Shown here: positions 26,746-35,164 of the stretch, one piece after another
Position numbering within the stretch: position 1 is the first letter of the stretch
How the letters are laid out: each line of letters opens with the position of its first letter
Assembly (NCBI GenBank): GCA_963677165.2
Contig: CAXXSX010000002.1
Span: forward strand, 3,410,001 to 3,474,000
Direction of reading: 5' to 3'
DNA from: JAFGXT01 sp963677165
Lineage (GTDB): Bacteria; Verrucomicrobiota; Lentisphaeria; Victivallales; SZUA-371
Length of the DNA stretch: 64,000 nt
Position numbers and translations under genes: made by a program
Notes under the pieces: generated by a model
The model's input: only the letters and a program-made list of their open reading frames with translations
Told to the model about the DNA's origin: nothing
Databases searched by the model: none

Positions 26746-27548
26746 TCTTGTCTGGTGATTTTCATGTTCATACCAGTATACGTCCGGCTGATGATGGCGC
26801 GTTGGATATGAAACCCTGCGCGATCGCGAATTTTATGAAGTCAGCAGGATGTAGTTGTTTTGGCGTAAGTCCGCATGTTCACGCCGGGGTGGATGTGGAA
26901 GCGCTGATTAACCAGATTAAGTTGTTTGCCCGTGAAGCCGGGAAGATTCTTCCATGTCTTTGCGGAGTTGAGACAGAATGTCTGGATTGTTCTGGCTTAC
27001 TGACAATTGACCGGACTGCCGCAGCATCCTTGGATTATATTATTGCTGCGCCGGATCACTATAACTGTAATGGTGTGGTAAAACCTCCGCGAAAACGCGA
27101 AGCTATGCTGGAGTTCCATCATCAGCAATTGTTGATGTTGGCGGAACATCCTCTTGTAGATGTGATTGCTCATCCGTGGGCAGCGTTGATTTTGCTGACT
27201 TGTGAAGGTCATCTGGGGGAATGTGAACATATTACAGCGTTGGATGATATTCCAGAGAGCTGGTTTCATGAACTGGCTTCCGTGGCGGTAAAAAATAATA
27301 CAGCGATCGAAATGAACGGCTTTTTTACGGATACATATTTACGTAGACGTGAAGCTGTACAAGCCGGCTATAAGTCGAAATATTTCAGATTTTTTGAAAT
27401 TATGGCAGAAGCGGGAGTTAAATTATCCCCGGCAAGTGACGCACATTCAATCGCAGACCTGGAACAATATTTAAAGGCGTGGTCGTGGATTGAAGCTCTG
27501 GGAGTCCCGCAGGAGCAGGTATGGGTTCCGGCAAAATTGAAATTATAA
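26742..27548 (+). CDS. PHP-domain metal-dependent phosphoesterase
   Basis: 268 residues. PHP signature: DFHVHTSIRPADDG at the N-terminus, GVSPHVHAG, CGVETECLD, VIAHPWA and the C-terminal SPASDAHSI. These His and Asp residues bind a trinuclear metal centre. A histidinol-phosphatase-like or other small phosphoester role fits the phosphate-metabolite operon. Ribosome site GGAGAGGA. Confidence 0.85.
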   Translation: MILSGDFHVHTSIRPADDGALDMKPCAIANFMKSAGCSCFGVSPHVHAGVDVEALINQIKLFAREAGKILPCLCGVETECLDCSGLLTIDRTAAASLDYIIAAPDHYNCNGVVKPPRKREAMLEFHHQQLLMLAEHPLVDVIAHPWAALILLTCEGHLGECEHITALDDIPESWFHELASVAVKNNTAIEMNGFFTDTYLRRREAVQAGYKSKYFRFFEIMAEAGVKLSPASDAHSIADLEQYLKAWSWIEALGVPQEQVWVPAKLKL

Positions 27549-27569
27549 AATGAACTATTTGGATAAAAA

Positions 27570-30515
27570 ATGAAATTACTCTGGTACGATAAAGCGGATT
27601 ATAAACTGCTTGAAGTTTTGGACGAAATAATTAGTCGTGGAAAACACAAGTCTTTTCGACGATTATTCGAGCCATCCTTGCATCCGCGTGGAATCAAGGA
27701 GTTGGCGGCTCCGCAGGAAGTCCGGATTGTCTATGCCATGCTCAAGGTGCTGGAATCGGTTGAGATGGATGAAGCCGGAGTGGAACAGCGGCTGGCGGCA
27801 TTAAAATCGTTGCGCGATGAAGTGCTTGACGGAAATTCCAGTTCGCTGCGGAATAATACCGCCAGGGTTTTGCTGCAGACCATGAAATTGTTGATCCGCT
27901 CCGATGCCTCGGAACAGCAGCGTTTGCGTCTCGCTCACGAATTACGTATGGCGTTGATCGGACAGCCTCGTTTTATTCGCCGGCAGTTGAAGAAATTCCA
28001 TCTGCTCGAAATGCCCGAAGAGTGGGATCAGTTGACGTTTGACGATCATGTCCACGACGCCGCCAGCAAGGGCAGGAAAACGCCTACTCACCTGATTATG
28101 GATGCCTGGATCAAGGGCATCAGAAAACTCCAGGTTATTTATTACTATGATGTTCCTCTGTCTGCTGCTCGGGAACTGCTGGAAGCCGCGGAAATTATGG
28201 GGCTTGAAGTCCGAATTGGCGTGGAAATGGCATCGGTCAGGCGTGGACGTTTTATGTCGTTGATCTGGGCTCCGCGTGGCTTTGCTTCGGCGGAACATTT
28301 CTTGAAGTTCTTCAGTAAAAAAGAGGTCAAGGCGTTTTTCGATATCAGCCGTAAAGCTGCTGAATGGAAGCATGAGAAAGTTATTGAACATTTGGCAATA
28401 TTTAATAAAAAAAGCAGGAATGAACTTAACAAGCGTTATGGCGTAAATTTGTCTGCTTTTAAAAACGATGATTTCCTTAAATTTGTGGGGGCAGGGCAGG
28501 CGTCGCTGTTGCACCTTGCGGAATTTATTGCCGGAGAGTACACACGGGTTCTGGAAGATAAAAGTTGTTCCGGCGAAGAGGAACACCTTGAGTTGCCAAC
28601 CCCTGAATTTATTAACGACAATTTTATTGATCATTCCGCGGTGAATCTGCCGCCGGACAAACTCAAGGATCTGCCTGAAATCATGCGTATGAATCTGGAC
28701 GAGTTGTCTGCCGCATTGTGCGAACTGCCGTCCGGCAATCGTCTGACCCTGAACCTGAGCAGTTGTGGGCTGGCCGATGTAATTGAGGCGGTTTATGTAT
28801 GTAAGGGGCGAATCAGCCATTTGGAAATTTTTAACCTGAAGGATTACAAACATGGCGGAACCGATGATATTCCGGCTATCAACCGTTTTCGTCTGGCGTT
28901 GAACCAGGGAAATATCATTCAGTTGAAGCGGATTATCCGTGAAATTCTCTCTAAACTTGAAAACAGTTCCGGCAGTAAAAATGCAGGGCAGGCGGACATA
29001 TTTAAAAAGATTCTGCTGGATATTCCTGCCCTGGTTGATTTTTATGCCAGGTCGCCGCTGGCTGTTCGTATTGGCAGCGATTCGACCGGACGTTATACCA
29101 CGCTGCATGGGATGGGGCTGGTGGTTATCGATTCTCTGCCCGCTGGAATGCGCCGTCGCATCAGGAAGGGGCGCGACTGCAACCGTGAAGTGATTCCAGT
29201 CGAAGCCTCTGTATCGTGTTATAACCGTATTGCCGGACGCGAGACCAGAATCGGCTGGCTTAATTCTCTTTTTTCGTTGAGCCGTACTCTCGGTGGACTG
29301 TTCGGGATCGGTTATTCCAAGTCCCGGGAGTGGCGGATGGATGATCCGGCCCATCGTATTGGAGGATTGGGGAATATTGCTACGCTTGGTGGATTTTCCG
29401 ATGAGCATATTGAGCCGGACAAGCCGAAAGAAGGTTTTGACTCGCTTATCGAAATGTGGAATTGCCTGAATTCCAATTTAAAAATAACGTTAAAAGTATT
29501 GATTGGGTTGATTCCCGCCTTTTTAAGTTTTTATTTTACAAAAGACTGGTGGGTGCTGGCCTATGGTGGAGCGTTTATCTGGTTTGGCATTACTGGAGGA
29601 AGAAACGTGATCCAGGCGGTGCTTGGCGGGGGCGGCTTAAAGCGTTCTGACCTGCTGAAATGGAACGACTTTATCAGCTGGCAGCGGATTGCCGATTCGT
29701 TGTTGTATACGGGGATATCGGTGCCGTTGCTCGATGTAGTGATTAAATCCTGGATGTTGCAGAACTGGATGGGGCTTGATGCCGAAACCAGTCCGATTAT
29801 GGTTTATACGGCAATCAACGTGGCTAACGGTTTGTATATTTCAACTCATAACTGGTTCAGAGGGCTGCCGAAAACCGCGATCTACGGTAACTTCTTCCGG
29901 GCCGCGCTGGCGATTCCTTTATCGATCCTTTTGAGCTGGTGCGTATCGAAGGGGCTCATATTGGCTGGAGTTACCGGTATTGCTGTTATTATGCAGCAGT
30001 GGGCCGCGATTATTTCGAAATTAGCTTCCGATTGTGTGGCTGGACTTATTGAAGGATATGCCGACCGCATGAAAAATATCGCTTTGCGGCTGCGGGATTA
30101 TCGGACCAAGATAACACGACTTTTTTCGGTGTACTCCAAGCTGGAACTGCTGTTTCCGGAAGACGATGTGAGCGAGTTGATGAAATCCACCAAGCGGATG
30201 ATGCGCGCGGTGGCAGAGCGTGAACAAAGTCTGGAGTACCAATTGATTATTAATGCGCTGGACTTGCTGTATTTCAGGATGTACCAGCCGCAGGCGACAA
30301 ACGCTTTCGGGATAACGTTAAAAGATATGACACAGGATGAGTGCGATATTCTGGTGAGTTCCCAGGGTGTACTTGAGCGCGAGAAAGAGATCAGCCAGAT
30401 GTTTATCGACGGTCTGGTCGGGAAAAACTTTTCCAAAGCCCTGTCGTTTTATCTGGACTATCATAAAAAATACCTTGCCGAACTCGAAAAGCAGTCTTCA
30501 ACTAATTGCGAATAG
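27570..30515 (+). CDS. Large polytopic membrane protein of unknown function
   Basis: 981 residues, not recognised as a named family. Residues 1-150 are helical and charged. Residues 155-235 look PHP- or TIM-like (LTFDDHVHDAASKGRK, then GLEVRIGVEMASVRRGRF), though metal ligands are incomplete. A long charged middle follows. Hydrophobic segments lie at about 637-676 (LIGLIPAFLSFYF and WVLAYGGAFIWFGI), 702-730 and 775-812 (AALAIPLSILLSWCV, LILAGVTGIAVIM). The C-terminus is again charged and cytoplasmic-looking. It starts 21 bp after the PHP gene, so it probably belongs to the operon. The frame is certain from its length and codon pattern; the role is unknown. Confidence 0.7.
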   Translation: MKLLWYDKADYKLLEVLDEIISRGKHKSFRRLFEPSLHPRGIKELAAPQEVRIVYAMLKVLESVEMDEAGVEQRLAALKSLRDEVLDGNSSSLRNNTARVLLQTMKLLIRSDASEQQRLRLAHELRMALIGQPRFIRRQLKKFHLLEMPEEWDQLTFDDHVHDAASKGRKTPTHLIMDAWIKGIRKLQVIYYYDVPLSAARELLEAAEIMGLEVRIGVEMASVRRGRFMSLIWAPRGFASAEHFLKFFSKKEVKAFFDISRKAAEWKHEKVIEHLAIFNKKSRNELNKRYGVNLSAFKNDDFLKFVGAGQASLLHLAEFIAGEYTRVLEDKSCSGEEEHLELPTPEFINDNFIDHSAVNLPPDKLKDLPEIMRMNLDELSAALCELPSGNRLTLNLSSCGLADVIEAVYVCKGRISHLEIFNLKDYKHGGTDDIPAINRFRLALNQGNIIQLKRIIREILSKLENSSGSKNAGQADIFKKILLDIPALVDFYARSPLAVRIGSDSTGRYTTLHGMGLVVIDSLPAGMRRRIRKGRDCNREVIPVEASVSCYNRIAGRETRIGWLNSLFSLSRTLGGLFGIGYSKSREWRMDDPAHRIGGLGNIATLGGFSDEHIEPDKPKEGFDSLIEMWNCLNSNLKITLKVLIGLIPAFLSFYFTKDWWVLAYGGAFIWFGITGGRNVIQAVLGGGGLKRSDLLKWNDFISWQRIADSLLYTGISVPLLDVVIKSWMLQNWMGLDAETSPIMVYTAINVANGLYISTHNWFRGLPKTAIYGNFFRAALAIPLSILLSWCVSKGLILAGVTGIAVIMQQWAAIISKLASDCVAGLIEGYADRMKNIALRLRDYRTKITRLFSVYSKLELLFPEDDVSELMKSTKRMMRAVAEREQSLEYQLIINALDLLYFRMYQPQATNAFGITLKDMTQDECDILVSSQGVLEREKEISQMFIDGLVGKNFSKALSFYLDYHKKYLAELEKQSSTNCE

Positions 30516-30555
30516 ACTAATCTTGGAAAAAATTTAGAATTCAGGTGTTCTACTA

Positions 30556-30584
30556 TTGACAACGGTGTATCAATACACTATAAT
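30556..30584 (+). promoter_or_regulatory. Promoter with embedded operator, cassette 3
   Basis: -35 TTGACA (30556-30561) and -10 TATAAT (30579-30584), 17-bp spacer, both perfect. The near-palindrome GTGTATCAATACAC (30565-30578) fills the spacer exactly, so a bound regulator would block polymerase. Cassette 4 has the same layout. Confidence 0.85.
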
Positions 30585-30619
30585 GGTGGTATAATTAAAA
30601 ACACACTGCAGGAATTGTA

Positions 30620-31693
30620 ATGTCTGTCAAACATGAAAATCTCAGCGAAAAGTTAAAAGAACTGCTGATCAAACTGGAACCTGGAGACGGTATGCTTTCG
30701 GTACGTGAAGCAATGCGGCGTTTTAATGTGAGCCAGGCTACGGTGATCAGCGCAATGGCTCCATTGCTTAGCGAGGGGCTGCTGGAAAAACGTAAGGGTA
30801 TCGGCATGTTCGTGACCGATGAGGTCATGAAATACAAGCCGACCGCTCCACCGGTGATCGCTTTAGCTCTTCCGCGCTGGACTTCTCCTGAATATTTGAA
30901 TGTTGAAACTTCTTTTCATGAATTACAGGATACGTATGGATTTATTTCTGAAGTAATACATTATAATTGGCATGAAAAAATTATTCAGACATTGCCTTCC
31001 CGAAAAATCGATGGACTGATTATTATTTCGGCAGGTGAAAGTGTAAATCCTGAACAGATTCAGCATTTAAATTCCTTTGACATTCCATATCTTATTCTGG
31101 GGCAGAATTTAAAAGAACTTCCGGTCAATACGGTATATTGCGATGAGGAATTCGGTGGAACTATGGCTGCCGATTATTTAATAAAGCAGGGACACAGAAA
31201 ACTTGCAGTTCTTATTTCGGAACCTCACTGTGCTGTAATAAGTGACCGTATTCGTGGTTTTTCTAGATATTGTGAGTTGCAGGGAGCAAAACAAACTATT
31301 ATTGATTGCGGAATAAAAAGCGGCGATGATGCCTGTGCTAAAGTCTACAGCACAATGAAAAAACTATTACGTGCGAATAACCTCGATTTTACTGCTCTTT
31401 TTGTCACCAGTGTCAGTCCCGCAATGCCGGTGCTTAAAGCGTTTTATGAAAGTAAACTGTCTGTTCCTGAGGACGTTAGTGTCATAAGTATCGGGGATTC
31501 TTGCTATTGCGAATATTTTACCCCGGCACTTACAACGATTACTACCGGTATTTTCAATCAGGTGGAACAATGCATTAAAACAATGAAAAAAATACTGGAC
31601 GGCAGTGAATCTCTTCCCGTTAAAGTATGTTTAAAAGCAAGAATTCTTAAACGTGAATCAACGAAAGAATGTAAAGAATCAATTCTAGTATAA
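30620..31693 (+). CDS. GntR-HTH/LacI-effector hybrid regulator, cassette 3
   Basis: 357 residues. A GntR-type winged HTH (LEPGDGMLSVREAMRRFNVS, then QATVISAMAPLLSEGLLEKR; about 15-72) is joined to a LacI/periplasmic-binding-like effector domain (about 85-345; DGLIIISAGESV, NTVYCDEEFGGTMAADYLIK, PEDVSVISIGDS, FTPALTTITT). It is 357 residues long, exactly like its paralogue in cassette 4. It probably binds the operator in its own promoter and responds to a sugar. Confidence 0.88.
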   Translation: MSVKHENLSEKLKELLIKLEPGDGMLSVREAMRRFNVSQATVISAMAPLLSEGLLEKRKGIGMFVTDEVMKYKPTAPPVIALALPRWTSPEYLNVETSFHELQDTYGFISEVIHYNWHEKIIQTLPSRKIDGLIIISAGESVNPEQIQHLNSFDIPYLILGQNLKELPVNTVYCDEEFGGTMAADYLIKQGHRKLAVLISEPHCAVISDRIRGFSRYCELQGAKQTIIDCGIKSGDDACAKVYSTMKKLLRANNLDFTALFVTSVSPAMPVLKAFYESKLSVPEDVSVISIGDSCYCEYFTPALTTITTGIFNQVEQCIKTMKKILDGSESLPVKVCLKARILKRESTKECKESILV

Positions 31694-31731
31694 AATAGAA
31701 AAATAAAGACTCGTGCGAAATGCATTTTCCC

Positions 31732-31821
31732 GGGTAGGGACGGTTCTCCGCAACCGTCAGTTATTTTGTGCTTGAGCACAAAATCCCGGGAGACGGCGCG
31801 CTACGGAGAGCGCGCCCTACC
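31732..31821. repeat. Repeat family A, copy A1
   Basis: A 90-bp element with inverted ends GGGTAGGG...CTCCG and CGGAGAGCGCGCCCTACC; the centre has TTTTGTGC/GCACAAAA. The same length and order occur in copy A2 (62613-62702), and a longer form is A3 (57422-57544). It sits between the cassette 3 regulator and its pseudopilin, within an imperfect outer inverted repeat (TGCGAAATG/CATTTCGCA, 31714-31840). Confidence 0.75.
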
Positions 31822-31876
31822 AAAGTTTGCTCATTTCGCAAGACTCTTTAGCAAAACACCTAAGGGAGAAAATGAC

Positions 31877-32539
31877 ATGAAACAGAAAAAATTCACACTT
31901 ATCGAACTTTTGGTAGTAATAGCTATAATAGCTATTCTCGCGTCAATGCTGCTGCCTGCGTTGAATAATGCCAGGGATAAAGCAAAACAAATCAGTTGTA
32001 CAAATAACTTGAAGCAATTTGGGATAGCCTTTGCCAATTACTATAGCGATTATGATGATATTATGCCCTATACTGTAGATAGTACATTCGGAAACTGCGC
32101 ATGGTTCAAGGTAATTGACATAAAAAGCAGTATTAATGTCTGGCGGTGTCCCAACGATGCTCTGGTTACTTCCGGTAGCACTGAGTCTTGGACAAATGGA
32201 TATATAAGTTACGGATATAATTACTGGTATCTTCCCGGAAATAAGATTTCTAGGGTAAAGAAGCCTTCTGAAACAATTGGTTTAGTTGAGGCTTCAGGTA
32301 GGGCTACTGGAAGTGGTTATGGATACTGTAAAGCATTGTCCTGGTGTGATACCGGTAATCCGATTGCGTATCCCCGCCATAAGGGCGCCGCAAATGTGAT
32401 GTGGCTGGACGGTCATGTTACCAGTGTTTTATCGGTAAATAGAATCTATAGCGGATTATATGATCAGGATGCTTTGGGGAGTCGTTTTTCTGATGGCGGC
32501 GATGTTCATGGTATCCATAACCGCTGGGATCTTCAGTAA
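31877..32539 (+). CDS. Prepilin-like (pseudopilin) protein, cassette 3
   Basis: 220 residues from the ATG at 31877 (ribosome site AAGGGAG). It begins MKQKKFTLIELLVVIAIIAI and continues LASMLLPALNNARDKAKQIS. The C-terminal DGH motif is ANVMWLDGHVTSVL. The residue before the Phe is Lys, not Gly. An upstream in-frame start at 31766 would run through repeat A1 and is rejected. It precedes the secreted glycosidase at 32668. Confidence 0.85.
   Translation: MKQKKFTLIELLVVIAIIAILASMLLPALNNARDKAKQISCTNNLKQFGIAFANYYSDYDDIMPYTVDSTFGNCAWFKVIDIKSSINVWRCPNDALVTSGSTESWTNGYISYGYNYWYLPGNKISRVKKPSETIGLVEASGRATGSGYGYCKALSWCDTGNPIAYPRHKGAANVMWLDGHVTSVLSVNRIYSGLYDQDALGSRFSDGGDVHGIHNRWDLQ
31918..31936 (+). repeat. 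Coding palindrome in pseudopilin 3
   Basis: AATAGCTATAATAGCTATT is a perfect 9-bp inverted repeat around one base. It differs from the cassette 1 copy by a matched synonymous pair (G/C replaced by T/A). Confidence 0.7.
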
Positions 32540-32551
32540 TCACACATAAGT

Positions 32552-32580
32552 ACGGCAGTGAGTCTTGCTGCCGTTTTTTT
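32552..32580 (+). terminator. Rho-independent terminator between pseudopilin 3 and the glycosidase
   Basis: ACGGCAG (32552-32558) pairs with CTGCCGT (32568-32574), followed by seven T. It lies in the cassette, before the enzyme gene. It may attenuate, or the enzyme may have its own promoter. Confidence 0.75.
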
Positions 32581-32667
32581 AATTCTTGTTTATATTCTTC
32601 GGAATCTATCAATGATTCTGTGGGGTCTTATTGTCTAAATATTACACGAAAATACAAAAGGATTTCT

Positions 32668-34977
32668 ATGAAAAAATTATTGTTCGCCATGATCACAGTT
32701 TTGAACATCGCTGCGGTTTGTGCCGCTCCGGAAAACAAGGCTGAAATTGTTCTTGATACTTGTAGAAACAGAGGTGGCTGGTCGTTCTTTAATGGTGGTG
32801 AGTTTCCTGGCGCTCAGGGGGGAATGAAAATTGATTCGACCAGCAATAAAGTGATGGTGTGGTTTGATTTCACCAAGGGCGGAAAATATGTAGCTGTTTC
32901 TCCACGAACAAAGCTTCCCGAGGAAACAGTTTCTGTTGACCTTGTGCTGAATGCCGATCGTGAGACTTCGATCAATTACCGGATTATCGATAAAAACGGA
33001 CGTTATTTTCAGGGAAGAAGCAGTGTCCTGAAAGCTGGAAAAAATAAGATATCAATGAGTACTTCCGGCCCGTGGTCCGGAATATGGGGAGGAAAAAGTA
33101 AGGCGAAGGCTCCGATAGCTCCCAAGGGAATTCATATCCTTATGACGGATGCCAAAAATAAAACCGGTAAGGTTATAATTGAATCATGTGTTGCGATAAC
33201 CAAAAAACTTCCGGCTCAACGTTTCGCCGGAAAAGATTCCTCGTTCAGTGGTTCCGGCTGGCATTTTACTTCTAAGTGGATTCCTGGAGCAGCCGGTCCG
33301 ATTTTATGTCTTGATGCCGAAAACTCTGGCGGCGGTCCGCTTAATCTGGCAATTAGCTTTCCGGAGATGGCACGGAATACAGTACAGCGTTTTGTTATTC
33401 CCGCAGAACCGGCAAGGCAGACATTCATGTACGCTCCTCCGCTTAAAGATGGCGGTAATATCAATAATATTTATAAAATCAAAGCGGTGTTTACAGACAA
33501 AGACGGCAACAGTATAAATCGTATTTTTGCCTTGAAAGGCAGCAACGCGGTTGCCCAAACATTTGGTAATCCTGTTAATAGCAAAGATATTAAATCGCTT
33601 CCATTCGGATTTTGTTCTCATTTTTCTTATGGTAGAAGCGGAGCATTTGCCGGATGGCGTAATTATGAAAAGCTTATTAAGCTTGCTTCGGCAGCTGGTT
33701 TTAAGTGGGTGCGTGACGGATGCCGGATTATTAAGGACAAAAATGGTAATTATCAGGCTGATCCTTACGACTTGGGCTGGATGAAATATGCGAAGGATAA
33801 TGGAATTGATACAATTCTGGTCATTAGTATGTCAGCAAAGGAAAAACTGCCGGAGTTCTTGAAAAGAGTTACTGCTACAGTCAGGGACACCAAAGGTCTG
33901 GTGAATGTTTTTGAACTAGGCAACGAACCGAATAATTTTGGGGACTGGAGAAAGAGTTACGGCGGTACCTGGAACGGCAAAGAGAAGGATAATTCAACCT
34001 CGAAATGGGTACTGGCACATTTGAAGTATACCAATGCCGCCGCCGACTTGATTAAGAAGCTGCGTTCTGGCGCAACTGTGATTGGAACCGGAGCCTGCGC
34101 ACCGACCAATATACGATATCTTAATGCCGGACTGACGAAAAATGTCGATGGTTTGGTTGAACATCCTTATGGTTTCTCGCTTCCGGCGGAAAAGGTTCCG
34201 TATGGCTTGAACCTTGCCAAACGTGACGGTATTGCGGTTGGCGATAAAAACAATACCTTTGCCGGACTGATAAAATCTTATCACGAGCATTGTAAACGCA
34301 CAGGAAAAGATCGATCTTTGTGGCTTACTGAATTTGGTTTTTCCACTTATTGGTTCAACGGTAAAAATGAGAAAGGTATGTATCTGGGATACAGCGAAGA
34401 TGCTCAGGCGACGTATCTGGTAAGACGCTTTATGGAAGGATTTACGCTGCCGGTTTCGGTTGCGTGTGTCTATGATTTGCTTGATGATTATAGTTCTACT
34501 CAGTTTAATGCCGAAGCCAACTTTGGGATTATCAGACATGATTACACACCGAAACCATCTTATCTGGCAATTCAGCGGATGAATTCATTCCTGAATGGAT
34601 ATAAATTCAATAAAGGAATTCAGCTGAAAATCGAAAGCCAGCCACTTCACCGCGCGTGCAAACGCGGGACTTTGATTCACGACTGGGACAAAGCAACTAT
34701 TGCATCCGGAAACGAGGTGAGGGCGTATGGCTTTTCCGGCGAAGGCAAAAATCCTATGCTGGCAGTATGGTCGGCATTGCCTTATTGCCGTGAGTTTTAT
34801 GACCGTGTTTGCACGATTCGGGTGAAAGGAATGAAACAATATACCTCCAAGCCGGTTGGCATTGATATTGTTACCGGAGTAAGTTTTGATATTCCGGTTA
34901 AAGTTGACGGCAATGATCTTGTCTTCGAAAATCTCATATTAAAAGATCATCCGATTATGATCAAGCTCTTCCAATAA
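32668..34977 (+). CDS. Secreted clan-A glycoside hydrolase-like protein, cassette 3
   Basis: 769 residues from the ATG at 32668 (ribosome site AAAAGGA). Signal peptide LLFAMITVLNIAAVCA. The N-terminal 30-300 region is beta-rich and probably carbohydrate-binding. A TIM barrel follows from about 310 (FGFCSHFSYGRSGAFAGW) with acid/base Glu420 in FELGNEPNN and nucleophile Glu555 in WLTEFGFSTYW. The two-Glu layout is typical of clan A (GH39/GH5/GH30-like), but the family was not settled. The substrate is unknown. It is probably exported. Confidence 0.8.
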   Translation: MKKLLFAMITVLNIAAVCAAPENKAEIVLDTCRNRGGWSFFNGGEFPGAQGGMKIDSTSNKVMVWFDFTKGGKYVAVSPRTKLPEETVSVDLVLNADRETSINYRIIDKNGRYFQGRSSVLKAGKNKISMSTSGPWSGIWGGKSKAKAPIAPKGIHILMTDAKNKTGKVIIESCVAITKKLPAQRFAGKDSSFSGSGWHFTSKWIPGAAGPILCLDAENSGGGPLNLAISFPEMARNTVQRFVIPAEPARQTFMYAPPLKDGGNINNIYKIKAVFTDKDGNSINRIFALKGSNAVAQTFGNPVNSKDIKSLPFGFCSHFSYGRSGAFAGWRNYEKLIKLASAAGFKWVRDGCRIIKDKNGNYQADPYDLGWMKYAKDNGIDTILVISMSAKEKLPEFLKRVTATVRDTKGLVNVFELGNEPNNFGDWRKSYGGTWNGKEKDNSTSKWVLAHLKYTNAAADLIKKLRSGATVIGTGACAPTNIRYLNAGLTKNVDGLVEHPYGFSLPAEKVPYGLNLAKRDGIAVGDKNNTFAGLIKSYHEHCKRTGKDRSLWLTEFGFSTYWFNGKNEKGMYLGYSEDAQATYLVRRFMEGFTLPVSVACVYDLLDDYSSTQFNAEANFGIIRHDYTPKPSYLAIQRMNSFLNGYKFNKGIQLKIESQPLHRACKRGTLIHDWDKATIASGNEVRAYGFSGEGKNPMLAVWSALPYCREFYDRVCTIRVKGMKQYTSKPVGIDIVTGVSFDIPVKVDGNDLVFENLILKDHPIMIKLFQ

Positions 34978-35006
34978 TATTATAGTCACCCCATATATTT
35001 AATTTA

Positions 35007-35037
35007 GGCCGCTGAAAAGCGGCCTTTTGGTTTTTTT
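35007..35037 (+). terminator. Rho-independent terminator after the cassette 3 glycosidase
   Basis: GGCCGCT/AGCGGCC 7-bp stem with a GAAA tetraloop (35007-35024), then TTTTGGTTTTTTT. Confidence 0.85.
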
Positions 35038-35090
35038 GACTATGATGCTATCTGTTTTGTTATGATTCAGTTAAAATAATATTAAAAAAC

Positions 35091-35130
35091 CGTATCAATA
35101 CTTGACTTTACCGTATCAATACGGTATAAT
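35091..35130 (+). promoter_or_regulatory. Promoter with two operators, cassette 4
   Basis: -35 TTGACT (35102-35107), 17-bp spacer, -10 TATAAT (35125-35130). The perfect-armed operator CCGTATCAATACGG (35111-35124) fills the spacer, and a second CGTATCAATAC lies at 35091-35101, 21 bp (two helical turns) upstream. The core GTATCAATAC is shared with cassette 3. Confidence 0.85.
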
Positions 35131-35164
35131 AAGGCATAATGAAAAGAATTACCGGAAAGGCACT

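Noticed and set aside
27942..29408. 488-codon open frame on the minus strand
   Set aside because: It lies wholly opposite the 981-residue gene. Its translation is low in normal protein features and is explained by the codon pattern of the sense gene.
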